Positions 23,387 through 31,965 of a stretch of DNA of 35,205 nt are shown here, in pieces; position 1 is the first letter of the stretch; the number at the start of each line of letters is the position of its first letter. Location of the stretch: positions 1-35,205 of the forward strand of contig DATJTX010000037.1 in the NCBI GenBank assembly GCA_035502855.1, read 5' to 3'. This stretch comes from Candidatus Baltobacteraceae bacterium (lineage in GTDB: Bacteria > Vulcanimicrobiota > Vulcanimicrobiia > Vulcanimicrobiales > Vulcanimicrobiaceae). Below the pieces are notes generated by a model that saw only the letters and a list, made by a program, of their open reading frames with translations, was not told where the DNA came from and did not search any database. Made by a program: the position numbers and the translations under genes.

Positions 23387-24111
23387 TTCGCGTCACTGAG
23401 AAGAGCGCTCGCGTTATCGAGGACCTCTCCCCACCTCGGGTCCGGCTCGGCCTCGTAATTGTCGTGCCAGTTCCACCACTCGTACGGCTCGGTCTGGGGA
23501 TACCCTTCGGGAGAATCTTCCCACGTTTCCTGACGTCCGAGCGCCGTCGCGTCGAGATAGCTCCAGGTGCTCCCCATCGCTTCGTCGCCGCGGCTGTTGA
23601 TGAAGTAGGTGCGGAAGATACGGTCACCGTCGCGGAAGAAAACATTGGTACCGTGCCATTCGTCGACGCCGAAATCCTTATCGAAGCTGTCGACGATGGT
23701 GTACCACGGCATCTTCCATTCCATCCGCGCCTTGAGGCGCGCGATGTCGGGTTGCGGTGCTCGCGAGACGTAGGCGAGCGTGGTATCGCGCGCATTCAGA
23801 TGGGCGAGATGTGCGACCTGGTCGGCGCCGAACGAACAACCGCGACATGCATGGTCGGGCCATCCGAAGACGCCGGGTTCGAAGAACGCGCGGTAGACGA
23901 TCAACTGACGGCGCCCTTCGAAGAGGTCGAGCAGACTGACCGTACCATTCGGTCCTTCGAAGGTGTAGGTCTTTTCGATCGCCGTCCACGGCATGCGCCG
24001 GCGCTCGGCAGCGAGCGCGTCGCGTGCGCGCGTCAACGCTTTCTCTTTCACGAGCAGGTCGCGGCGCGCCGCTTCCCACTCTTGCGGTGAGACGGTCGGC
24101 GGGGTGTTCAT
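23383..24111 (-). CDS. DUF899-family thioredoxin-like protein (full length)
   Basis: This protein has 242 residues from ATG 24111, overlapping the SDR stop by 4 bp. Canonical DUF899 layout: ARRDLLVKEKALTRARDALA, MPWTAIEKTYTFEGPNG, QLIVYRAFFEP, HACRGCSFGADQVAHLAHLN with the CxxCS motif, WHGTNVFFRDGDRIFRTYF, and a Trp-rich end (EWWNWHDNYE). The thioredoxin-like fold suggests thiol redox or carrier work. It is the third DUF899 gene in 3 kb, more distant from the two short paralogues than they are from each other. Confidence 0.85.
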   Translation of the reverse strand: MNTPPTVSPQEWEAARRDLLVKEKALTRARDALAAERRRMPWTAIEKTYTFEGPNGTVSLLDLFEGRRQLIVYRAFFEPGVFGWPDHACRGCSFGADQVAHLAHLNARDTTLAYVSRAPQPDIARLKARMEWKMPWYTIVDSFDKDFGVDEWHGTNVFFRDGDRIFRTYFINSRGDEAMGSTWSYLDATALGRQETWEDSPEGYPQTEPYEWWNWHDNYEAEPDPRWGEVLDNASALLSDAK

Positions 24112-24833
24112 GCCAGGGCCTCACTTTGCACGAGCAGCGCGGCATTCTGCCGTTCGAGCGCTTTTACCGCACCGCCGCGCCAGCTCTCCGCCAGCATCGC
24201 CGAGAACGGATCGGGAAAAATCTCTTCCTCCCCGCGCTCGACGCCGTCGATGATGTTTCGTGCGACCGTCTGCGGAGATTCTTTCGGAATGTCGAGCGCG
24301 CGCACCATGTCGGTGTCGACGGGGCCGGGAAGAACGATATGCACGCTCACGCCGTACGCGGCGAGAAGAGCGCGGACCGATTGCGAGAGCGAGAACGCGG
24401 CCGCCTTCGACAGCGAGTATGACGGAAGGATCGGCACTGCGGCCAGCGCCCCGATCGATACGATATTGACGATCGCGCCGCGCGAACGCTCGAGAAGCGG
24501 GAGGAACGTCTTCGTCATATAGTAGGTGCCGAAGACATTGACTTCGAGATGGCGATCGAGCGACGCACGGTCGCTCAAGTCGTCGGGAAGCGAGATGCCG
24601 GCGTTGTTGATCAGGACGTCGAGCGAATCCACCTGCTCGAAGGCTTGCTGAATCTGTGCTTCGTTGGTCACGTCGATCGCGAGCGGGATCACGCGCACGT
24701 CGTCGTGCGTGAATGATTGGCGGGTTGCGGCGTAGACGCGCTTGGCGCCTCGCGCCAGCGCCTCATTCACCAGCGCCAGGCCGATGCCGCGATTTGCGCC
24801 CGTTACCAGGACGGTTTTGTTTGCGATAGTCAT
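24108..24833 (-). CDS. Short-chain dehydrogenase/reductase
   Basis: This protein has 241 residues from ATG 24833, with AAGGAG about 11 bp upstream; the longer frame to 24893 adds 20 non-homologous residues. VLVTGANRGIGLALV is the cofactor loop, NNAGIS the second motif, and S with YSLSKAA (YxxxK) the catalytic residues. Typical classical SDR length. Substrate unknown. First enzyme gene after the large regulator, and probably co-transcribed with the genes that follow. Confidence 0.92.
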   Translation of the reverse strand: MTIANKTVLVTGANRGIGLALVNEALARGAKRVYAATRQSFTHDDVRVIPLAIDVTNEAQIQQAFEQVDSLDVLINNAGISLPDDLSDRASLDRHLEVNVFGTYYMTKTFLPLLERSRGAIVNIVSIGALAAVPILPSYSLSKAAAFSLSQSVRALLAAYGVSVHIVLPGPVDTDMVRALDIPKESPQTVARNIIDGVERGEEEIFPDPFSAMLAESWRGGAVKALERQNAALLVQSEALA

Positions 24834-24902
24834 CTGGTATGAGCTCCTTTCGCCCTCAGTATCGCCGCATGCGGAAGGCCGGACCAGAGACACTCGAACA
24901 GC

Positions 24903-27374
24903 TTATGCGAACATTTGGAGCGCGGCCGAGACCGCTTCCTCGAATGGCCGCTTGCGGCCGGCGGTGAGTTCGGCGTCGAGCACGTCATCCGGTAGGCTGC
25001 GCCGCAGGTGCTCGAGCAAGCGCTCCATGACAGCATTGTGGAACCGGAACGTCGCGGGCGGCTCCATCGCGCCGCGCGAGCGTGCGCCTTGTACGGCGCC
25101 GATGATCCTGGCCGCGTCGAGCGGGCGATCGCTGCCCAGCGCGGCTTGCGCCGCGGCAAGCTGTGCGCCGAAGAGCATGGCCGGTCCGCAGCGCGCTTCC
25201 GACAGCGCCTCGCGCGCATCGCGAAACGCCGTTTCCGTGTGACCTGCAGCGACGGCCGCCGAGGCTGCGAGCGCGAGCGCCCAGCCGGCGAGGTTCGCAC
25301 CGACGCCCGAAGCTCGCAGCTGCTCGGCGGCTTCGCGCGCGCTCGTTTGGGCAAGCGCGAAGTCTCCGACGTCGAGCGCGAGCGCACAACGCGCGATATA
25401 AATGAGGCCGCCGGTCAACATGCCCGGCGTCGCACCGTCGAGCTCCCAAGCTTCGTCGAGCAACGCGCGCCGCGCCGCGACGTCGCTTGGATCGACCGTA
25501 TGCGATCGGACGACGAGCGCCCACGCGGGCGCGCTCTTGCGCGGCTCGTCGCGCAACTTGCGCACGGCCTCTTCGGCCGCGCGGTCGGCTTCCTCGCATC
25601 GCTGCACGCATGCCAACGCCCACGCAACGAAGGCGAGAACGCGGGCCGCAGCAATCTGCATATCCGGACGGTCGCCGGCTCGAGCGGCGGCGCGAAACAA
25701 TTCCACCGCGCGGTTTCCGGCTGCGACCGCGCGCTCATCCTGACTTGCAAAGACGAAACAACGGCAGAGCGCAAAGTGGAGCCATCCCTCGAGTTCGCGC
25801 GCTCCGGCGGGCGCGATTGCTTCGAGCGCGGCTTCGCACCAACTCGCGCTCTCGGTCCAGCGCGCGAGCAACTCCAACACTTGCGACTGCAGCGCAACCA
25901 GCGTCGCGCCGACCACGATGTCATTGCGATCGACGAGCGACCACTGCAAGGCGGCGTGGAAGTTTTCCAATTCCGGCTCGATGGATGCCAGCCACGGCGT
26001 CGCGGCGGGCCGGCCGTAGGCCGTATCGGCCGTTTTTGCCAGCGCGCAATAGTACTCGGCGTGCGCGCGGGCCGCGCGTGCCTGCTCGCCGTGCGCAGCG
26101 AGTTGTTCGCGAACGTAGGCGCGCGTGGTTGCCAGCAGATCGTACCGCGTATCTTCGACGCGCGTGTCCGCGGTGACGAGCGATTTCTCGACCAGGGAGA
26201 GGAGCGTCGGCAAGATCTTGACTTGGTCGACGATGCCGTCGCACAATGCTTCGGCGGCATCCAGCGTGCAGCCGCCGGCAAAGACCGCGAGGTGATTCAA
26301 CACGCGTCGCTCGGTCTCGTCGAGTAACCCGTAGCTCCAATCGAGAAGACTGCGCAGCGTTTGGTGGCGCGGCGGGGCGGCCAGACCGCCGGCGCTCGGA
26401 AGCTCATTGTGCCGTTCGAGCGCGCGCACGAGCATGTCGGGACTCACGGCGCCGGCGTGCGCGGCGGCTAGCTCGATCGCGAGCGGAAGGCCGTCGAGCC
26501 GGCGACACAGTCGTTCGATCGGGATCATGCGAGCATCGTTGCGATCGATCTGTGCATACTCGGGCGCCACATCGCTCGCGCGATCCAAGAACAGCCGGAT
26601 CGCCGGCGTTGCGTCGGCGTGCGGGTGCGCCAGGGTCCGCAGACGCACGACGACTTCGCCGGCAAGCCGCAGCGGCTCGCGGCTCGTCGCGAGAATGCGC
26701 ACGTTCGGGCAACGTTCGAGCAGCGATTTTGCAACCGCAGCGGCGGCGACGAGCACGTGCTCGCAATTGTCGAGAATAACCAAGAGGTTCTTGCCGACGA
26801 GCGCGCCGATCCAGGCATCACCCGACGCCGTCATCTGTTGTGAAACGCCAAGCGTCGCGGCGATGCTCCAGTCGACGGAAGCGGGGTTGTCCAAATCGCC
26901 CAACTCGGCGAGCCAGACGCCGTCGCGGAAATTGTCGAAGAGATTGCGGGCCGCTTCCAACGCGAGCCGGGTCTTGCCGACGCCGCCGACGCCGCAAATC
27001 GTGACGAGACGACGCTCGGCGATGTGTTTGAGCACGTGGTCGCGTTCTTGCTCGCGACCGAGAAAGCTCGTCAAGGCCAGCGGCAGATTGTGGCGATCCC
27101 GGGCGCCGTCGCTTTCGACGTGCTCGCTGCGGCGCCGCGCACGCGGCGGCCGCGCGGCCGATTCTTCGAGCCGTTTACGGTCGGACTCGGAGAGGCCGAG
27201 CGCCGACGAAAGCAAGGCGATCGTCTCGCGGCGCGGGGCCGTGCGCGTTCCGCGTTCGAGGACGCTGATGCCGCCGGCGCTCATCCGCGCCAATTCGGCC
27301 AGGTCGTCCTGCGTGAGCCCGGCAGCAACGCGAAAGTCGCGCAAGAGCCGGCCGAACGGAACGGAATCGCTCAT
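24903..27374 (-). CDS. XRE-NB-ARC-TPR transcriptional regulator (STAND/AfsR-like)
   Basis: About 823 residues from ATG 27374 (an upstream GTG at 27395 adds 7). An N-terminal XRE helix-turn-helix (RVAAGLTQDDLAELARMSAG, VLERGTR) is followed by a STAND ATPase with Walker A GVGGVGKTRLAL (about residue 130) and Walker B LLVILDNCEHV. LATSREPLRLAGE and DGLPLAIELAA are further NB-ARC features. The C-terminal half is alanine-rich helical, TPR-like. Such proteins are ligand-gated switches that recruit RNA polymerase to neighbouring genes. It lies 69 bp upstream of the SDR, in the same orientation, so it is the likely controller of the oxidoreductase array. Confidence 0.9.
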   Translation of the reverse strand: MSDSVPFGRLLRDFRVAAGLTQDDLAELARMSAGGISVLERGTRTAPRRETIALLSSALGLSESDRKRLEESAARPPRARRRSEHVESDGARDRHNLPLALTSFLGREQERDHVLKHIAERRLVTICGVGGVGKTRLALEAARNLFDNFRDGVWLAELGDLDNPASVDWSIAATLGVSQQMTASGDAWIGALVGKNLLVILDNCEHVLVAAAAVAKSLLERCPNVRILATSREPLRLAGEVVVRLRTLAHPHADATPAIRLFLDRASDVAPEYAQIDRNDARMIPIERLCRRLDGLPLAIELAAAHAGAVSPDMLVRALERHNELPSAGGLAAPPRHQTLRSLLDWSYGLLDETERRVLNHLAVFAGGCTLDAAEALCDGIVDQVKILPTLLSLVEKSLVTADTRVEDTRYDLLATTRAYVREQLAAHGEQARAARAHAEYYCALAKTADTAYGRPAATPWLASIEPELENFHAALQWSLVDRNDIVVGATLVALQSQVLELLARWTESASWCEAALEAIAPAGARELEGWLHFALCRCFVFASQDERAVAAGNRAVELFRAAARAGDRPDMQIAAARVLAFVAWALACVQRCEEADRAAEEAVRKLRDEPRKSAPAWALVVRSHTVDPSDVAARRALLDEAWELDGATPGMLTGGLIYIARCALALDVGDFALAQTSAREAAEQLRASGVGANLAGWALALAASAAVAAGHTETAFRDAREALSEARCGPAMLFGAQLAAAQAALGSDRPLDAARIIGAVQGARSRGAMEPPATFRFHNAVMERLLEHLRRSLPDDVLDAELTAGRKRPFEEAVSAALQMFA

Positions 27375-27445
27375 GTTCGCTTTTTCGAGGGTCACGACGT
27401 TCGCACCGCTCGTCGTGATGATCTATTGGTCGGTGGTCGGCGATT

Positions 27446-27557
27446 TGTCATCCTGAGCGTAGTGAGCGCAGCGAACGTAGTCGAAGGATCGAGGTAATGC
27501 CCGTCCCTCGACTACGCTTCGCTACGAAGGGGTGCGCGCTACGCTCGGGATGACAAG
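27446..27557. repeat. Pair of inverted REP-like repeats
   Basis: TGTCATCCTGAGCG...GTCGAAGGATCGA (27446-27490) faces a reverse-oriented copy, GTCCCTCGACTACG...CGGGATGACA (27503-27557). Together they can form a long imperfect hairpin between metX and the regulator. The second copy ends within 2 bp of the metX stop, so it may also protect or terminate that transcript. Confidence 0.7.
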
Positions 27558-27558
27558 G

Positions 27559-28446
27559 CTAAAGTCGCGCGGCTTCGCTCGCGCTCGTGAGCAGAGGCGC
27601 CAGTAGGGCGCGGAGTTTTTCGGGTTCGGCGAGGAACGCATCGTGGCCGTGATCGCTGTGTAGTTCCAGGTAGCGTGCGCCGAGACGTTGCGCGGCGGCG
27701 CGAACGTCTTGCGGACGGAAGAGCCAATCGGACGAGATGCCGACGAAGGTGACGTCGGGCCCGGGCGGCAGCGTGCGATCGCGCACGTCGAAGCTGTCCA
27801 TCGCGTGCGTGAGCGCGACGTACGCCGCCGGATCCATCCGCGCGATGAGTTTGTCGCCCTGATGATCGAGGTAGCCTTCGACATCGAAGCGTGCGGGGTC
27901 GCGCCGGTCGGGTTTGCGGCCGTACCGCTGCGTGAAGAGCTCTTCGCTCTTGTAGGTGAGCATCGCGATCTTACGCGCGAGCGCAAGCCCGCGCACCGGA
28001 TCGAGCGCGATCGCATCGCGCTGCACGGCGTTGAGCGCGATGCCCATCGCCGAGTGATGATCGTGCGCGCCGACCACGATCGCCCGTTCGACGCGCTGCG
28101 GCGCATCGAGCGCCCACTGCAGCGCCTGCATGCCGCCCAGCGAACCGCCGATCACGACCGCCAGCCGTTCGATTTCGAGCGCGTCGAAGATACGCTGGTG
28201 CGTCTGGACGATGTCACGCACGGTAGTACGGCGAGGAGCGAGCGCGTTGATGCCGATGATGGCGTAGCGGTTGCGGGAGAAGAACGATTCGTCTCCTCCC
28301 GCAATTCCGGGCCACCATTCGGCGACGCGGCTATTCCCCGTCAGCGCGTGCGGCGCGAAGACGGCGTTGCTCTTGTCCGCGTTGAGCTCGCCGTCGATCG
28401 TGACGCGAAAGCGCAGGTCCCCAACGGGAACCTCCAGCTCGCGCAC
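27559..28446 (-). CDS. metX: Homoserine O-acetyltransferase (or succinyltransferase), MetX type
   Basis: Activates homoserine for methionine synthesis. It has 295 residues from GTG 28446, 2 bp after the metY stop, somewhat shorter than the usual 340-380 because the lid region is brief. FAPHALTGNSRV opens the family pattern. Nucleophile elbow is GGSLGGMQALQWAL. Asp is in GISSDWLFRP and His in HSDHGHDAFL. Acyl donor specificity (acetyl versus succinyl) cannot be read with confidence; pairing with metY favours acetyl. Last gene of the thr/met operon. Confidence 0.9.
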   Translation of the reverse strand: MRELEVPVGDLRFRVTIDGELNADKSNAVFAPHALTGNSRVAEWWPGIAGGDESFFSRNRYAIIGINALAPRRTTVRDIVQTHQRIFDALEIERLAVVIGGSLGGMQALQWALDAPQRVERAIVVGAHDHHSAMGIALNAVQRDAIALDPVRGLALARKIAMLTYKSEELFTQRYGRKPDRRDPARFDVEGYLDHQGDKLIARMDPAAYVALTHAMDSFDVRDRTLPPGPDVTFVGISSDWLFRPQDVRAAAQRLGARYLELHSDHGHDAFLAEPEKLRALLAPLLTSASEAARL

Positions 28447-28448
28447 GG

Positions 28449-29717
28449 CTACGACGCGAGCGCCTGGTCGAGGTCGGCGATGATGTCGCGCTTGTCTTCG
28501 ATGCCGACCGAGAGCCGAATCGTGGACTCGTCGACCCCGCTCTGCAAACGCTCCTCGGGCGTGAGCTGCTGATGCGTGGTGCTGGCGGGATGAATCACCA
28601 GCGACTTCGCATCGCCCACGTTAGCGAGCAGGGAGAAGAGCTTGAGCCGATCGATCACCTGCTTCGCGCGCGCGGCATCACCCTTGACGCGGAAGGTCAG
28701 AATCGCGCCGGCGCCGTTCGGCAGATATTTTTCCGAACGCGGGTACGCGACCGAGACGACCTGCGGGTGCCGCTCGAGGAACTCGACGACGGCGAGGGCA
28801 TTCGAGCTGTGGCGCTCGACCCGCAGGCCCAGCGTTTCCAGGCCCTGGAGCAGCAGCCACGCGTTGAACGGCGAGAGCGCCGCACCGACGTCGCGCAGCA
28901 ACTGCACGCGCGCCTTCAAGATGTACGCGATGTTGCCGAAGACCGGCGCGTACTGCAGGCCGTGATACGAAGGATCGGGATCGACGAATTCTTTGAAGCG
29001 CGGGTTGTCGCCCCAATCGAATTTGCCGCCGTCCACGATCACGCCGCCGATCGCGGTGCCGTGTCCGCCGATGAACTTCGTCGCCGAATGCACGACGATG
29101 TCGGCGCCGAAATCGATCGGACGCAGCAGATACGGCGTGGGCAGCGTGTTGTCGACCACCAGCGGCAAGCCGTGACGGTGCGCGAGATCGGCGTAGAGCT
29201 CGACGTCGAGCACGTCGATCTTCGGGTTGCCGATCGTTTCGGCGAAGAGCGCCTTGGTGTTCGGGCGGATCGCCTGCTCGACCGCGAACGGATCGTTGAA
29301 ATCGACCAGCGTCACGTCGACGCCGAAGCGCTTGAGCGTGTGGGCGAAGGCGTTGTAGGTGCCGCCGTAGAGCGAGTTCGAGCTGACGACGTGATCGCCG
29401 CTGCGCGCGAGATTGAGGATCGCGTAGACGACCGCGGCTTGCCCGCTCGCGACCGCCAGCGCGGCAGCGCCGCGTTCGAGCGCGGCGACGCGCTGCTCGA
29501 AGACGTCGGTCGTGGGATTCATGATCCGGGTGTAGATGTTGCCGAATTCTTCGAGGGCGAAGAGTTTGCCGGCGTGTTCGGTCGAGTCGAACAGATACGA
29601 GGTCGTTTGATAAATGGGAACCGCGCGCGCTTTGGTCGCGGGATCACCGTTGTGGCCGCCGTGAATGGCGAGCGTGTCAAAGTGTGGAGTTTGTTCTTGC
29701 TCCAGGGTGGCGCTCAT
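28449..29717 (-). CDS. metY: O-acetylhomoserine sulfhydrylase
   Basis: PLP enzyme making homocysteine from O-acetylhomoserine and sulfide (direct sulfhydrylation). It has 422 residues from ATG 29717, with AAAGGAAA about 9 bp upstream. [48 protein letters not shown] and the PLP-lysine block [14 protein letters not shown] are diagnostic; [18 protein letters not shown] closes the family pattern. It sits 24 bp after hom and 2 bp before metX, completing homoserine to homocysteine in three adjacent genes. Confidence 0.95.
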   Translation of the reverse strand: MSATLEQEQTPHFDTLAIHGGHNGDPATKARAVPIYQTTSYLFDSTEHAGKLFALEEFGNIYTRIMNPTTDVFEQRVAALERGAAALAVASGQAAVVYAILNLARSGDHVVSSNSLYGGTYNAFAHTLKRFGVDVTLVDFNDPFAVEQAIRPNTKALFAETIGNPKIDVLDVELYADLAHRHGLPLVVDNTLPTPYLLRPIDFGADIVVHSATKFIGGHGTAIGGVIVDGGKFDWGDNPRFKEFVDPDPSYHGLQYAPVFGNIAYILKARVQLLRDVGAALSPFNAWLLLQGLETLGLRVERHSSNALAVVEFLERHPQVVSVAYPRSEKYLPNGAGAILTFRVKGDAARAKQVIDRLKLFSLLANVGDAKSLVIHPASTTHQQLTPEERLQSGVDESTIRLSVGIEDKRDIIADLDQALAS

Positions 29718-29741
29718 GTGGTGGTCGTTTCCTTTTCCCCG

Positions 29742-30866
29742 TCATGAGAACGCAGTTTCAACCTGCGAGACGGGAGCTTCGAGGAGGCTATCATCCCACA
29801 GCGGATAGCGTGGGAGTTCTGGATGGCGCGGCAGATGCTCGAAGAGCGGCGCGATGTCGAGCGCCGGTTCGAGGGCCGGGTAATGCACGGCGCGCTGATT
29901 GGCGAGGTCGCGCAGCGCGGTGATGACGTCGCCGAGCACGGCCGAGGCGGTGGGAAAACCGCCGGCGCCGGTGCCGGAGAGCAGAAGCGCGCCCGCATCG
30001 CGCGAGACCATGCGCACGACGTTTTCCGGTCCGCTCGCGAGCGCGAACGGATGCGTTTCGGGAACGAGGACCGGGGCGACCTCACCGCGCGCGGCGTTGG
30101 CGCTGCGCGTCGCGGCCGCGACCAGGCGAATGCGGTAGCCGAGCATTTGCGCGCGGGCAACGTCGCGTTTGCTCACGCTGCTGATCCCATTGCGGCGCAG
30201 ACGCGGCGAAATGACCGCCATTTGAAACGCGAGCTGCATCAAGAGCGCGAGTTTGTGGGCGGCATCGAGGCCCTCGACGTCGGCCGAGGGATCGACTTCG
30301 GCGAAGCCGAGTTCTTGCGCGCGGCGCAGCGCGACGTCGTATTCTTCGCCGCGTTCCATCTGCGAGAGAATGTAGGTGCACGTGCCGTTTACGACGCCGC
30401 CGAAGGCGTGGACGCTGTCGCCGGCGAGCGCGTCGTCGAGCACGCGGATCACCGGAATCGCGCCGCAGGCGGCGGCTTCGTAGCGCAAGCGCGCGCCGCG
30501 CGAATGCGCGAGCGCGAAGAGGCGCGGGCCTTGGGTGGCGATGAGATCTTTGTTGGCGGTGACGACCGTGCGCCCGCGTTCGAGCGCGTATTCGAGCAGT
30601 TCGGAGGCGACTTGCGTGCCGCCGATACATTCGATGATGAGATCGACGCGCGGATCGTCGATGACGGCGCGGGCATTTTTGGTGAAGAGATGCGGATCGA
30701 TCGCGGCCGGACGCGGCTTCGACGGATTGGCGATGGCGATCGCCTGCAGGGTGTAGCGCACGCCGCTGCGGCGCTCGATCGCCTCGCGCTCGGACAGCAA
30801 GCGCTGCGCGACCGACGAGCCGACCGTGCCGCATCCGAGTAATCCGATCCCGATTGTACAGTCCAT
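29742..30866 (-). CDS. hom: Homoserine dehydrogenase
   Basis: Reduces aspartate semialdehyde to homoserine, the branch point to threonine and methionine. It has 374 residues from ATG 30866, with AAGGGGA and GGAGG upstream. GIGLLGCGTVGSSVA is the NAD(P) loop, TANKDLIATQG and AAACGAIPVIRVLDD follow, GVVNGTCTYILSQM and DPSADVEGLDAAHKLALL are the catalytic and substrate blocks. There is no C-terminal ACT domain (family length with ACT is about 430), so allosteric threonine feedback through ACT is missing. A leader peptide and hairpins precede it, suggesting control by attenuation instead. Confidence 0.94.
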   Translation of the reverse strand: MDCTIGIGLLGCGTVGSSVAQRLLSEREAIERRSGVRYTLQAIAIANPSKPRPAAIDPHLFTKNARAVIDDPRVDLIIECIGGTQVASELLEYALERGRTVVTANKDLIATQGPRLFALAHSRGARLRYEAAACGAIPVIRVLDDALAGDSVHAFGGVVNGTCTYILSQMERGEEYDVALRRAQELGFAEVDPSADVEGLDAAHKLALLMQLAFQMAVISPRLRRNGISSVSKRDVARAQMLGYRIRLVAAATRSANAARGEVAPVLVPETHPFALASGPENVVRMVSRDAGALLLSGTGAGGFPTASAVLGDVITALRDLANQRAVHYPALEPALDIAPLFEHLPRHPELPRYPLWDDSLLEAPVSQVETAFS

Positions 30867-30897
30867 GATCCCCTTGTAGCCTCCGAGAGAGAGAAAG

Positions 30898-30964
30898 AAC
30901 GACGCCCCCGCTGTATCGGCGGAGGCGTCGTTGGAGTGCTTTCTCGATTCCGTGTGTTACACGG
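30898..30964 (-). terminator. Candidate attenuator hairpins upstream of hom
   Basis: Two stems lie in the thrB-hom gap. One spans 30898-30932: nine perfect pairs, a mismatch, four more pairs and a 7-nt loop, followed on the minus strand by a pyrimidine-rich run (TTCTTTCTCTCTC). The other (30950-30964, CCGTGT/ACACGG, 3-nt loop) covers the stop codon of the leader ORF. A terminator-like stem with an upstream stem that a stalled ribosome would cover is the layout of amino-acid attenuation. The U-run is imperfect, so terminator strength is uncertain. Confidence 0.55.
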
Positions 30965-31040
30965 TGCTCCCAATGACCGTCCCCGCCTTATGCGTCCGCA
31001 TAATGCACATGGAACAGGTCATCATGGAGGTCTGGAACAT
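30957..31040 (-). CDS. Candidate Met/Thr-rich leader peptide of hom
   Basis: 27 codons from ATG 31040: begins MFQTSMMTCSMCIMRTHKA, then GTVIGSTV and TAA. Five Met, five Thr and two Ile codons make up nearly half the peptide, which are the end products of the hom branch. It lies between thrB (stop at 31054) and the hairpins before hom. No Shine-Dalgarno is visible, so translation may be coupled to thrB. Inner ATGs (31025, 31022) are alternatives. It may also be chance; support is from composition and position only. Confidence 0.45.
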   Translation of the reverse strand: MFQTSMMTCSMCIMRTHKAGTVIGSTV

Positions 31041-31053
31041 TTCGGACAGGCTA

Positions 31054-31965
31054 TCATGCCGCTTTGCGCTCCGTCAAGTACCGGCGCGAAACCAGGCCGC
31101 GCGGTGCGAAGGGCAGCCGGTAGCTCCGGCTGGCGATCCCGGCGGCGGCAAAGCAGGCTTCGATGCGGGCGGCGAGCGGGCGCCATGCGACGCGGTCGCG
31201 GATGAGCGCGAGTACGCTCGGGCCCGCGCCGGAGAGGGCGATGCCGATGATTTCGGGGGCATCGAGCGCGAGCGCCGCGGCGAGACCGGGGACGACCGCC
31301 GCGCGCTGCGGCTGATGGAAACGGTCGCGCATCGCGTCGCGCAGGGCGTTCCAATTGCCGGAGGCGAGCGCGGCGCCGAGCAGCGCGACGCGCTGCAAGT
31401 TGAAGACGACGTCGGCTTTCTCGTACTGCAGCGGCAAGAGCGCGCGCGCCGCTTTGGTGGCGAGTTCGAAGTCGGGCACGACGACGATCGCGCGCAGATC
31501 GCTCGGCGCGGCGAGTTTGATGCTTTCGCGCGACGAGGCGGCGATCGCGATGCCGCCGTAGACGGCGGGCAGCGCGTTGTCGGGATGACCCTCCAGTTCG
31601 CAGACGCGGTGCGCGATCGCGTCGCGGTCGAGCTGCATGCCGTGCGCGCGGGCTGCGATCGTGACGCCGAGCGCGCGCGCCGCGGCGCTCGAGCCCAGAC
31701 CTTTGCCCAGCGGAATCGCGTTGACGAGCTGCACGCGAATGCGCGGGAGCGTCATGTTGACCGAACGCATCGCGGCAATGAGCATGCGCTCGAATCCGGG
31801 GTGCGTGGGCCGTTCCGGTCCGCCGAATTCGATTGCGAAACGATCGGCCGGTTCGACCATGGCGCGCGCACGCAGATCGAGCGCGATGCCGACGCAATCG
31901 AACCCAGGCCCGAGATTCGCACTCGACGCGGGCACACTGACGACGAACGCGCTACGCAACGGCAT
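31054..31965 (-). CDS. thrB: Homoserine kinase
   Basis: Phosphorylates homoserine for threonine synthase. It has 303 residues from ATG 31965 (MPLRSAFVVSVPASSANLGP), overlapping the thrC end by 14 bp; longer upstream frames lie within thrC. SVPASSANLGPGFDCVGIAL is the GHMP N-terminal block, PLGKGLGSSAAAR the ATP-binding GLGSSAA loop, and GIALSGAGPSVLAL the third GHMP motif. Gene order thrC-thrB-hom reverses the common hom-thrC-thrB order. Confidence 0.95.
   Translation of the reverse strand: MPLRSAFVVSVPASSANLGPGFDCVGIALDLRARAMVEPADRFAIEFGGPERPTHPGFERMLIAAMRSVNMTLPRIRVQLVNAIPLGKGLGSSAAARALGVTIAARAHGMQLDRDAIAHRVCELEGHPDNALPAVYGGIAIAASSRESIKLAAPSDLRAIVVVPDFELATKAARALLPLQYEKADVVFNLQRVALLGAALASGNWNALRDAMRDRFHQPQRAAVVPGLAAALALDAPEIIGIALSGAGPSVLALIRDRVAWRPLAARIEACFAAAGIASRSYRLPFAPRGLVSRRYLTERKAA

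Noticed and set aside
28572-29747. 391-codon frame antisense to metY
   Set aside because: Composition typical of reverse-strand reading of a GC-rich gene; metY is unambiguous.
31022-31057. 11-residue ORF MIACPKCSRPP overlapping the thrB stop, followed by TGATGA and a second CxxC in frame
   Set aside because: A recoded zinc-ribbon reading would need both TGA codons read as sense; other genes here use TGA as a normal stop. The Met/Thr leader in another frame explains the region better.
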